A stretch of DNA of 6,361 nt from assembly GCA_030620455.1 (NCBI GenBank), contig JAUXEQ010000091.1:1-6361 (forward strand). Reading direction: 5' to 3'. The position numbers were made by a program, and so were the translations under genes. The notes beneath the pieces were generated by a model, which saw only the letters and a program-made list of their open reading frames with translations, had not been told where the DNA came from and ran no database searches. Positions 1 through 6,361 of the stretch are shown here, piece after piece (the first letter of the stretch is position 1; each line of letters starts with the position of its first letter). The DNA is from a bacterium. Lineage in GTDB: Bacteria; UBP14; UBA6098; B30-G16.

Positions 1-3000
1 GAGCTTATAAATTATATAAAGGAAATTGTTAGAACTGGAAAACATGTGGTTACGGACGTCTCAGGTGAAACATCTGTGAAAGTTGGTGAAAAAACCAGAT
101 TCCCAGACATAATTTTATGGAAAGATAGAAGTGCAGAAAAGGTAATTGCAACTGCAGAATTGAAGAATACAAAGTGTGCTGTTGATAATGAAGAATTGTT
201 AGACAACGGAAGTGAAAAGGCAAGAGAATTAGGAGCGAAATATTTAGTTACTTGGAATGTGAAGCAAACTGCCATATGGGATATTACCAGAACACCACTG
301 TACCAGATAAAAAGGTATCCACCATTGCTTACAATTCGGACGATAGAAGATATTCAAATTCCGCAAGCAAGATCTGAGATAATTTTCCGTGCTAAGGAAC
401 TAATTCAAGACCTCGATGATTTAGTTAGACTCGGTATAATAGGTGTAAGAAAAATTGATCCATTGGTTTTTTCTGCTTCTCTTTCAAATGCTGTCGAAAT
501 ACTTACTCCGCAAATGCTTAAGTCGTTGAAGATTAAATACTCTACCGATAAGATATTCCAACAGGCTTTCCAACGCTGGGCAAGGAAGCAAGGAATTAAT
601 AGGTACGATTCGGAAGAGTTCTTTAGTAATGCAGCAAAACAGATTATCTATAGAATACTTGGTAAGATACTGTTTTATTTTGCTTTTAAGAGACAAGCGG
701 GTGAATTACCCGACCTGATTTTGGAGGAGCAAGACCTCAAGAACGCTCAAAGCATATTACAAAGAGCATTTGATAAAATAAGACGAATAGACTTTCAAGC
801 TATTTATGAAAGCGATCTTACAGATGAGATACCTTGGAGCATCGAAGCTGCAGAAACACTTCAATCTCTGTTAGAAGTATTAAAATATTATAACTTTGCG
901 GGGATGTCGGTCGATGTTATTGGCGCAGTTTTCGAAAAACTAATACCAGAAGATGAAAGGCATTCTACAGGACAATACTTCACTAATGTTGACCTTGTTG
1001 ATTTCATTAATGGATTCACTGTTCGCAGTAAAAACGACGATATCTTTGATCCAACGTGCGGTACAGGAACATTTTTGGTTCGTGCATACAATCGTTATAA
1101 TTGGAATTTCGAGGTGAAAGACCATCATAAATTAATTGAGAAGATATGGGGAAACGATATCGCTGCTTTCCCTGCAGAACTTGCCGCTATAAATCTATTC
1201 GTAAGAAAACTTGAGGACCAAAATAATTACCCACGTATACTGTCGAAGGACTTCTTTGACATTGAACCTGGACAAAATGTTACATTTCCTCATCCCAGGA
1301 AAGGACTCGATCCAGAATGGAAAATCAACATCCAGATTCCCCGTTTTGACGGAATGATGGGAAATTTCCCTTATATTCGACAGGAGCTTATCGAGAAAGT
1401 AGAGAAAGGATATAAGAGAAAGCTGGAAAAAACAATCGCACGAGAATGGCTGGCGGAATATCCCGATGCGTTCAAAATGACATCTCAACAGAAGAAGGAT
1501 TATGACCATTGGATTGCTGAAGGTGCAAAACCTGAGAATAATGGAAGTTTATTCGAAAAAGTCGATTTTAGACTATCTGGACAGGCTGATATTTACGCAT
1601 ACATGTTTTTCCATACAGCAAGGTTCTTGAAACCAGATGGAAGAATGGCGTTTCTTACATCTAATTCCTGGTTGGATGTGGCTTATGGTTATGAGCTTCA
1701 AAAATTCTTCACAGCGAAGTTTAAGATAATCGCGATTATTGAAAGTCGTTGCGAGCCTTGGTTCGAGGATGTGTCAGTGAATACGGTTGTAACGGTTCTG
1801 GAAAGATGTGATAATGCGAAAGAAAGAGATGAGCACATTGTTAGATTTGTCAAAGTGAAAAGGAAACTATCGGAGCTTTTCCCGGAAGATGTCACAATTG
1901 AAGACCAAAGACGCCACCTTAACGTAGACAAAATAATTGGGGTAATCGAGGATAGTGACATTTTGGGAAATGAAATATCAAAGGACCTTTTTTCCTATGA
2001 AAATGGGGATTTAAAAATTCGGTCGCTAAAACAGGGACATCTTAGAGAACAACTAAGAAAAAGCAATAAAACCGATAAATGGGGTAAATACTTACGCGCT
2101 CCGGATGTTTACTTCGAGCTTATGGAAGCTATTGGAGACAAGTTAGTTCCGTTGTCTGATGTTGCTGAAGTTAGAAGAGGTTATACAACTGGTATAAATG
2201 AGTTTTTCTATTTAACACCAGAAAAAGCCAAATTATATAGAATTGAAGAAGAATACCTTGTTCCAGTTGTTAAGTCACCGAAAGAAATTGATGGTTTAGT
2301 AGTCGATCCATCCAAGCTCAAGTATAGGCTTTTCCTCTGTAACAAAAGTAAAGACGAGCTCAGGAAATCGCTCCATTTCGGTGCACTAAGATACATCGAG
2401 GAAGTGGGTGAAAAGGGTGCGACGAAAGCTGGTGTCCCATGGCCAAAGGTCCCAAGTGTTAAAAGTAGGAAATATTGGTGGGGAATTGGTGAACTAAAAA
2501 ATCCCAAGTTCATTATTAATAGATTTATAAATGAAAGATTTTTCTTTCCTGGTATCGATCATAATAATTATGCAATTGGTGATGTTGTATTTGTAGGATA
2601 TTCTATAAATAACTTTTCATATGAATTATTAAATTCCACAATCCAATTCCTTTTTGTTGAAGTTAATGGGCGCAATAATTTGGGAGATGGCTTATTAACA
2701 TTTTATGGTCCTGACATTAAAAACTTACTTGTAATAGATCCCAAAACTATTGAGATACCGAAGATAAATATAATTCGACCTGTCCAATCCATTTTCCAAG
2801 AAGTTAAGCGTAAAGACAGACGAGAATTCGATTCCGCTATTCTAAAAGCTCTTGGGCTTGATCCTGAAAAATGGTTACAAAGAATATATGACGGACTTAC
2901 AGAGCTTGTCCGTGAAAGGCTTGAATTGCCGAAAGCAAGAAAAAACAGGAAAAAAGCCAGAGAGAAACAATCCATCGATAATATTATTAAGGAACTTGTA

Positions 3001-3393
3001 AAAGAATTTCAAGGTATGATTAGACCATTTCCAGTGGATTTTTTGCCCTCAGATTATAAGAGAAGAACTCTTGAAATACCACCTCGTATTGTTAAAGGCA
3101 TCATTGAGCAAGGAATGTTTGTCTATCTATATGAAGGTTCGCACAAGTACCAATATGATAGTCTTGATTTAGCGAAGTATGCCTTTTATTCTCAAAGACC
3201 TGCGATATACATTGTATGGGGTCCCGAGGATCCCATTATTCTTAAAAAGGTCTTAGTTGAATATGAACAATGGGGGAATGAGCTTAAGCAGAAAATCTTA
3301 AGAGAGACTCATAGAATGATAAGCGACGTAAGACAAGTTGAAAGAATTGCAGACGAGGTTATGAGTCAAATTGGTGTTCGACTTCATATCTAA
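1..3393 (+). CDS. Single-chain type IIG/IIL-like restriction-modification enzyme (nuclease + N6-adenine methyltransferase), 5' partial
   Basis: Likely cuts and methylates DNA at a specific site, using one polypeptide for both activities. Residues are counted from the GTG at 46. Seen: a PD-(D/E)xK nuclease signature with FPD (D21) and AELK (E38, K40). A helical linker follows at about 105-290. The methyltransferase core has a motif X-like HSTGQYFT (306-313), motif I DPTCGTGTFL (335-344) for S-adenosylmethionine, an acidic D371 region, motif IV NFPY (440-443) and a conserved LKPDGRMAFLTSNSW stretch (528-542). The order X-I-IV is that of gamma-class amino-methyltransferases. A target-recognition region begins near 701 (LSDVAEVRRGYTTGINEFFYL), with FIINRF at 822-827. 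The C-terminal ~200 residues include a Lys/Arg-rich patch (963-973) and a domain I do not recognise. The frame is open to base 1 with no ATG, and the usual pre-nuclease helix would lie before the GTG, so the true start is probably upstream. The GTG has only a weak GGA before it. No separate specificity or restriction gene is adjacent. Fusion type and activity are inferred; the target sequence cannot be predicted. Confidence 0.85.
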   Translation, partial: ELINYIKEIVRTGKHVVTDVSGETSVKVGEKTRFPDIILWKDRSAEKVIATAELKNTKCAVDNEELLDNGSEKARELGAKYLVTWNVKQTAIWDITRTPLYQIKRYPPLLTIRTIEDIQIPQARSEIIFRAKELIQDLDDLVRLGIIGVRKIDPLVFSASLSNAVEILTPQMLKSLKIKYSTDKIFQQAFQRWARKQGINRYDSEEFFSNAAKQIIYRILGKILFYFAFKRQAGELPDLILEEQDLKNAQSILQRAFDKIRRIDFQAIYESDLTDEIPWSIEAAETLQSLLEVLKYYNFAGMSVDVIGAVFEKLIPEDERHSTGQYFTNVDLVDFINGFTVRSKNDDIFDPTCGTGTFLVRAYNRYNWNFEVKDHHKLIEKIWGNDIAAFPAELAAINLFVRKLEDQNNYPRILSKDFFDIEPGQNVTFPHPRKGLDPEWKINIQIPRFDGMMGNFPYIRQELIEKVEKGYKRKLEKTIAREWLAEYPDAFKMTSQQKKDYDHWIAEGAKPENNGSLFEKVDFRLSGQADIYAYMFFHTARFLKPDGRMAFLTSNSWLDVAYGYELQKFFTAKFKIIAIIESRCEPWFEDVSVNTVVTVLERCDNAKERDEHIVRFVKVKRKLSELFPEDVTIEDQRRHLNVDKIIGVIEDSDILGNEISKDLFSYENGDLKIRSLKQGHLREQLRKSNKTDKWGKYLRAPDVYFELMEAIGDKLVPLSDVAEVRRGYTTGINEFFYLTPEKAKLYRIEEEYLVPVVKSPKEIDGLVVDPSKLKYRLFLCNKSKDELRKSLHFGALRYIEEVGEKGATKAGVPWPKVPSVKSRKYWWGIGELKNPKFIINRFINERFFFPGIDHNNYAIGDVVFVGYSINNFSYELLNSTIQFLFVEVNGRNNLGDGLLTFYGPDIKNLLVIDPKTIEIPKINIIRPVQSIFQEVKRKDRREFDSAILKALGLDPEKWLQRIYDGLTELVRERLELPKARKNRKKAREKQSIDNIIKELVKEFQGMIRPFPVDFLPSDYKRRTLEIPPRIVKGIIEQGMFVYLYEGSHKYQYDSLDLAKYAFYSQRPAIYIVWGPEDPIILKKVLVEYEQWGNELKQKILRETHRMISDVRQVERIADEVMSQIGVRLHI

Positions 3394-3606
3394 ATTCTGA
3401 ATTATTTTCATACATTGTAAACAAGTAATGCAAACGAATTATCCAAACTTCCACATCAGAATTGTCACCCTAATATTTTTGGTGTGCCATATTGACATTC
3501 CAAGCCAAATTAAATTGTCTGCTAATAAACTACTATCTATTTGAATCTAGTTCGTAACATTATATCAATCAACATGGTAGAGCAACATGAAAGTACAATT
3601 TTGGTT
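3394..3606. other. Non-coding gap between the restriction-modification gene and the Bat-type operon
   Basis: AT-rich spacer with no credible reading frame. No strong GC hairpin followed by a T run is seen, so a terminator for the upstream gene is not evident. Small inverted pieces occur: CACC/GGTG around an 11-base loop at 3466-3484, and an imperfect 12-base palindrome CAAATTAAATTG at 3506-3517. AACAT occurs three times (3556-3560, 3571-3575, 3584-3588), the last two followed by G. A sigma-54 activator would normally bind in this stretch, about 50-150 bases upstream of the promoter, but none of these elements is strong enough to name as its site. A TTGACA at 3492-3497 has no acceptable -10 partner. 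Confidence 0.5.
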
Positions 3607-3623
3607 TTGGCACGCTAATTGCA
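3607..3623 (+). promoter_or_regulatory. Sigma-54 (RpoN) -24/-12 promoter for the Bat-type operon
   Basis: TTGGCACGCTAATTGCA matches the sigma-54 consensus TTGGCACG-N4-TTGCA/T at every defined base. The invariant GG (3609-3610) and GC (3621-3622) are separated by exactly 10 bases, the spacing the holoenzyme requires. Counting from -24 places the transcription start near 3633-3635, next to the ATG at 3636. Established for this class: transcription needs an AAA+ enhancer-binding activator hydrolysing ATP, so the downstream genes would be inducible, not constitutive. The activator gene is not in the window. The TTTTGG block is duplicated in tandem (3599-3610), but only the second copy has the correct spacing to GC. 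A chance match is possible but unlikely given its position in the only non-coding gap, just before an operon. Confidence 0.82.
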
Positions 3624-3635
3624 ATTACTATAGGC

Positions 3636-4553
3636 ATGAAGCTACTTAAGATAAAAAAGAAAGAGAGTAAAGAAGAGAAATTGCGGGATATCCTCCAAAC
3701 GGTTAGAAGAATAGATATAAAAACCCGCAAAGTTGTCCAGGACATCTTCTCCGGGGAATATCATTCAGTATTCAAAGGGCGTGGGATGGACTTTAGTGAA
3801 GTGAGAGAATACGAACCTGGAGATGATGTCCGAAGTATAGATTGGAACGTCACTGCCAGAATGGGCAGAGCATATGTCAAACAATTCGAGGAAGAGCGAG
3901 AACTAACAGTTCTTATCGTGGCGGATATGAGTCGCTCTTCAGCATTCGGTACGAGAAATGATTTGAAAAGAGAAATAGCAGTTCAAATAGCAGCCCTATT
4001 GGCTTTCTCGGCAATAGAGAACGATGACCTGGTCGGTTTGCTTATGTTTACCGATCAGGTTGAAAAATTTGTACCCCCCAAAAAAGGCAAGCAGCATATT
4101 TTGCGAATAATAAGAGAGCTCCTTGCCTTCGAACCTGCCCATGAGCGAACCGACATTGGAGAGGCGCTTCAATACCTTCAGAGAATTATTAGACGCTCCG
4201 CAATCGTATTCCTTATATCCGATTTTCTGGATGGTGAATTGAGGCGTCCTCTTTCGCTCATGGCAAAAAAACATGATCTGATCCCCATTGTTATATCCGA
4301 TCCCGCAGAATGGGGGATCGATGGTGCCGGTGTAATAGTTTTTGAGGACTCTGAAACCGGTCGATTACTTGCTGCAGACACGTCCGACCCCAATATGACG
4401 CGGCTTTTTAAGGCTGAAGCAAAAGAGGATTATTTCAACCAGCAAAAACTTTTTGCTTCCATTGGTCTCGATTCTATTTACGTTCGAACGGATGAAGATT
4501 ATATTAAAGCTCTTGAGAAATTTTTTCGAAAAAGAGCTCTTCAATTTAGGTAA
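3636..4553 (+). CDS. DUF58 domain protein with VWA-like MIDAS, first gene of the Bat-type operon
   Basis: Cytoplasmic DUF58 protein of 305 residues from the ATG; no signal peptide or membrane segment is seen. Its hallmark block runs from SGEYHSVFKGRGMDF (39-53) through EYEPGDDVRSIDWNVTAR (58-75) to the acidic EEEREL (85-90). A VWA-like fold follows with an intact metal site: DMSRS (D97, S99, S101), T172 in ERTDIGEAL and D196 in LISDF. DUF58 proteins are typically encoded between a MoxR AAA+ ATPase and VWA membrane proteins. They are thought to act with them in chaperone-like metal or protein maturation; the exact role is unresolved. The start is uncertain. The ATG has no usable Shine-Dalgarno and sits at the predicted transcription start. 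The in-frame TTG at 3681 would give a 290-residue protein starting just before RDILQTVRRIDIKTR, close to the N-terminus I recall for many family members, with a purine-rich GAAGAG upstream. The residues between are unusually Lys/Glu-rich (KIKKKESKEEK). The next gene starts 5 bases after the stop. Confidence 0.92.
   Translation: MKLLKIKKKESKEEKLRDILQTVRRIDIKTRKVVQDIFSGEYHSVFKGRGMDFSEVREYEPGDDVRSIDWNVTARMGRAYVKQFEEERELTVLIVADMSRSSAFGTRNDLKREIAVQIAALLAFSAIENDDLVGLLMFTDQVEKFVPPKKGKQHILRIIRELLAFEPAHERTDIGEALQYLQRIIRRSAIVFLISDFLDGELRRPLSLMAKKHDLIPIVISDPAEWGIDGAGVIVFEDSETGRLLAADTSDPNMTRLFKAEAKEDYFNQQKLFASIGLDSIYVRTDEDYIKALEKFFRKRALQFR
4548..4550 (+). promoter_or_regulatory. Probable ribosome binding site of the BatD-like gene
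   Basis: AGG lies 8 bases before the ATG at 4559 and inside the last sense codon region of the DUF58 gene. This fits translational coupling across the 5-base gap. The core is short, so the site is modest. Confidence 0.45.
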
Positions 4554-4558
4554 GATCT

Positions 4559-5578
4559 ATGAGAAATATTGCGGGGTTGACAGTAAGCCTAATTGTTTCG
4601 ATGTTAGTCTTTGGTGATGTTTGCATCACAACCACAGCAAAGCCAACATTTGTCAAAATTGGCGATCCTATCGATTATACTATTGAATTATCCTATCCAG
4701 ACACAATGCAAGCTGGTCTCATGCTTTCCGGAGATAAACAGCTTGGTCAATTCGATATATTGAGTGCGTCGGTAGATTCTATTGAAACCGATAACGGCAT
4801 AAAAACTCAGAAATTTAACCTTAAATTAGCACTATATCATCCTAATGATGCCATCATCCCACCCGCTGTGGCAGTTGCTGTCTCGAAATCGGGTGTTGCA
4901 GATACACTTTTAACTCAACCTATTACAATCAAATTCATTGAACTAGTTTCTCCAGAAGCTGTCGATTCGCTTTTAATTAAGGATGTCAAGCAGCCGATTG
5001 CTCTCCCGTTCCCTTTGGAAAAACTACTTAAGCTATTTCTTATCGGTTTTCTGATCGGTGCAGTTGTGATTGCGGCAATCTGGGTTTGGGGTCTTAAATC
5101 CAGAGGATTAAGTATTTTGTCATTTATTTCTCCTAAACGTCCACCATGGGAAGAAGCACTGGAAATGCTCGATACTCTTTTGAATTCAGACCTTTCAGAG
5201 AACAATGAGTTTAAGGAATATTTTGATAGATTAACCGACATTTTACGATGGTATATCGAGAAACGCTTTCACATTGCAGCACTTGAACTTTCCACTACTG
5301 AGTTAATGGAAAACCTTAAACAAACAAAACCAGATATTGAATCGTTAGAATGGGAATGGTTCACCAGCAAGACAAAAGAACTATTAACGCGAGCAGATTT
5401 AGTAAAGTTTGCAAAATTTTTACCGGAATATAAATACGCAAGGCTCGATGCAGCAGCAGTTAAGGATCTTATAGAAAAGACGATTCCAAAACCAAAGGCA
5501 GAAGAAGAATCTAAAGAAGGAATTGAAGAGAAGTCGCAATCATCAGTTGAACCTATCGATAAACAACAGAGGAATTAA
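4559..5578 (+). CDS. BatD/DUF4381-like membrane protein
   Basis: A 339-residue membrane-anchored protein in the slot between DUF58 and BatA, where a BatD/DUF4381-like partner is commonly found. Seen: a hydrophobic N-terminal signal segment (about 5-18); a beta-rich, presumably periplasmic region (about 25-150) opening with KPTFVKIGDPIDYTIEL, like the ordered beta-sandwich of BatD proteins; one strong membrane helix (about 157-177); and a cytoplasmic helical domain. In that domain PPWEEALEMLDTL (195-207) and EYFDRLTDILRWYIEKRF (220-237), then ELSTTELMENL (243-253), match the recurrent pattern of this family's C-terminal part. The tail (about 311-339) is charged and low-complexity. Cys22 is not in a proper lipobox (GDVC), so a lipoprotein is not supported. 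Compared with full BatD proteins of 500 or more residues, the periplasmic part is short. Inferred role: membrane scaffold partnering BatA and the cytoplasmic DUF58/MoxR machinery. Sequence conservation here is weak, so the family name is less sure than for its neighbours. Confidence 0.75.
   Translation: MRNIAGLTVSLIVSMLVFGDVCITTTAKPTFVKIGDPIDYTIELSYPDTMQAGLMLSGDKQLGQFDILSASVDSIETDNGIKTQKFNLKLALYHPNDAIIPPAVAVAVSKSGVADTLLTQPITIKFIELVSPEAVDSLLIKDVKQPIALPFPLEKLLKLFLIGFLIGAVVIAAIWVWGLKSRGLSILSFISPKRPPWEEALEMLDTLLNSDLSENNEFKEYFDRLTDILRWYIEKRFHIAALELSTTELMENLKQTKPDIESLEWEWFTSKTKELLTRADLVKFAKFLPEYKYARLDAAAVKDLIEKTIPKPKAEEESKEGIEEKSQSSVEPIDKQQRN
5568..5573 (+). promoter_or_regulatory. Ribosome binding site of the BatA-like gene
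   Basis: AGAGGA lies 6 bases before the ATG at 5580, inside the last codons of the upstream gene. It is the best Shine-Dalgarno-like sequence in the window. It supports this ATG as the start, in contrast to the ATG at 3636, which has none. Confidence 0.65.
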
Positions 5579-5579
5579 T

Positions 5580-6361
5580 ATGCATGTTATTGGAGACATT
5601 TTTTCTGGGAGAATTAGCTTTGAAAATCCCTGGGGTTTTTTACTGTTACTTCTAATTCCTATAGGCTATTGGCTTATTAGTCATTTTAGGCATTCTGCTA
5701 TGATTTTTCCGGTTACCAGACGATTTGTTAAGGCTTCTAAGTCGGTAAGAGTTGTATTATGGCGGTTCATGCCTCATATTTTGGCAGTAACTATTATCAT
5801 GTTTTCTATTGGAGTTTCAAGACCTCAATCTAGCACAGAAGTAGAAAAGGTTTTCACTGAGGGTATAGATATCACAATCGCATTAGATATTTCATCATCC
5901 ATGAGAGCTATGGATTTCAAACCCAAAGATAGAATTGAAGCAGCGAAATTAGAGGCTGAGAATTTTATTATGGGTCGTCCTGATGATAGAATAGGAGTTG
6001 TAGTTTTTGCTTCAAAGGCTTTTCCTCAATGTCCCCTTACTATCGATCACAATATTGTGATTGAGTTGCTTAAGAACGTTGAAATTGGTATGATCGAAGA
6101 CGGAACCGCTATTGGAGATGCAATAATTACTGCTTCCAATCGTCTCAGAAAAAGCGAAGCTAAAAGTAAGGTTGTAATTCTTTTGACCGACGGACGGAGC
6201 AATACAGGGAAAATAGATCCAATAACTGCAGCTCAAGCTGCAGCCGCTTTAGATATTAAAATATACACAATAGGAATTGGCAAAAGGGGACAAGCACTAT
6301 ATCCGGTTCAGACACCATTCGGTGGAACAAGGCTGATACCAATGGATGTAGAAATCGATGA
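5580..6361 (+). CDS. batA: BatA-like VWA-domain membrane protein, 3' partial
   Basis: The first 260 codons of a BatA-type protein; the frame is still open at the right edge. Full BatA proteins are about 320-340 residues, so most of it is present. Seen: the BatA N-terminal block FENPWGFLLLLLIPIGYWL (14-32) forming the first membrane helix; a second membrane helix (about 64-80); then a VWA domain from about 96. The metal site is complete: DISSS (D103, S105, S107), T176 in EDGTAIGDA, and D204 in LLTDGRSNTG. The VWA domain precedes a predicted third membrane helix that would lie beyond the window. VWA proteins of this set are linked to oxidative-stress tolerance, envelope integrity or virulence in various bacteria. 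The biochemical activity is unproven; metal-dependent protein binding is the family expectation. The gene starts 1 base after the stop of the BatD-like gene, so co-translation is likely. Whether BatB, a tetratricopeptide-repeat BatC and further BatD follow cannot be seen. A BatB assignment is less likely given the FENPWGF start and first-VWA position. Confidence 0.93.
   Translation, partial: MHVIGDIFSGRISFENPWGFLLLLLIPIGYWLISHFRHSAMIFPVTRRFVKASKSVRVVLWRFMPHILAVTIIMFSIGVSRPQSSTEVEKVFTEGIDITIALDISSSMRAMDFKPKDRIEAAKLEAENFIMGRPDDRIGVVVFASKAFPQCPLTIDHNIVIELLKNVEIGMIEDGTAIGDAIITASNRLRKSEAKSKVVILLTDGRSNTGKIDPITAAQAAAALDIKIYTIGIGKRGQALYPVQTPFGGTRLIPMDVEID

Noticed and set aside
1195..1509. Opposite-strand frames inside the restriction-modification gene as separate genes
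   Set aside because: They lie wholly within a well-supported coding region, have no ribosome sites or recognisable domains, and read like antisense shadows.
3466..3484. CACC...TATTTTT...GGTG as a rho-independent terminator
   Set aside because: The stem is only 4 base pairs with an 11-base loop, and the T run lies in the loop instead of after the stem.
3479..3497. TTGGTGTGCCATATTGACA as a second sigma-54 promoter
   Set aside because: It resembles the -24 block, but the base pair 10 positions after GG is TG, not the required GC, and the CACG core is absent.
3492..3528. TTGACA at 3492-3497 as a sigma-70 -35 box
   Set aside because: No acceptable -10 at 16-18 bases; the candidates TAAATT and TAATAA give spacers of about 13 and 25 bases.
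3593..3604. Bacteroidetes-type -7 box (TAnnTTTG) near TACAATTTTGG
   Set aside because: The spacing between TA and TTTG is wrong and no TTTG -33 partner is evident; the sigma-54 element explains the region better.
4074..4085. C6-A6 homopolymer tract in the DUF58 gene as a programmed frameshift or phase-variable site
   Set aside because: It reads in frame as Pro-Pro-Lys-Lys, does not form a slippery heptamer in the right phase, and the protein is intact on both sides.
4615..4625. Cys22 of the BatD-like protein as a lipoprotein acylation site
   Set aside because: The preceding residues (G-D-V-C) do not fit the lipobox, which needs a small residue at -1.

Overview
The window looks like a piece of an AT-rich bacterial chromosome with four protein genes, all on the + strand. 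The last three form a tight cluster of the Bat ("Bacteroides aerotolerance") / MoxR-DUF58-VWA type. This cluster type is known from Bacteroidetes, spirochaetes, some Proteobacteria and several uncultured FCB-type lineages. A signal-peptide-bearing BatD-like protein and a near-perfect sigma-54 promoter fit a diderm (Gram-negative-type) bacterium that uses RpoN. The phylum cannot be fixed from this sequence alone.

Region 1 (1-3393): one very large reading frame, open through the left edge of the window. It encodes a single-chain restriction-modification enzyme of the type IIG/IIL kind. In order it carries a PD-(D/E)xK nuclease motif, a helical linker, an N6-adenine methyltransferase core, a target-recognition region and an uncharacterised C-terminal extension. 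The methyltransferase motif IV is NFPY instead of the usual NPPY. No separate R, M or S gene is visible beside it.

Region 2 (3394-3635): a 242-base gap without a gene. I see no convincing intrinsic terminator for the upstream gene. At its right end lies an almost ideal sigma-54 promoter (TTGGCACG-N4-TTGCA, with GG-N10-GC spacing). Its predicted transcription start falls practically on the first ATG of the next gene. Either that mRNA is leaderless, or the true start is a TTG 45 bases further in.

Region 3 (3636-6361): a DUF58 protein, a BatD/DUF4381-like membrane protein, and the first 260 codons of a BatA-type von Willebrand factor A (VWA) protein cut by the right edge. Gaps are 5 bases and 1 base, so these three are almost certainly one transcript. 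Both VWA-fold proteins keep complete metal-binding (MIDAS) residues. The MoxR ATPase that normally heads such clusters is not directly upstream; the restriction-modification gene occupies that place.

Working picture: a sigma-54-controlled cell-envelope/stress-type Bat operon lies downstream of an unrelated, probably horizontally acquired restriction-modification gene. No RNA gene, CRISPR array, insertion sequence or tRNA was seen.
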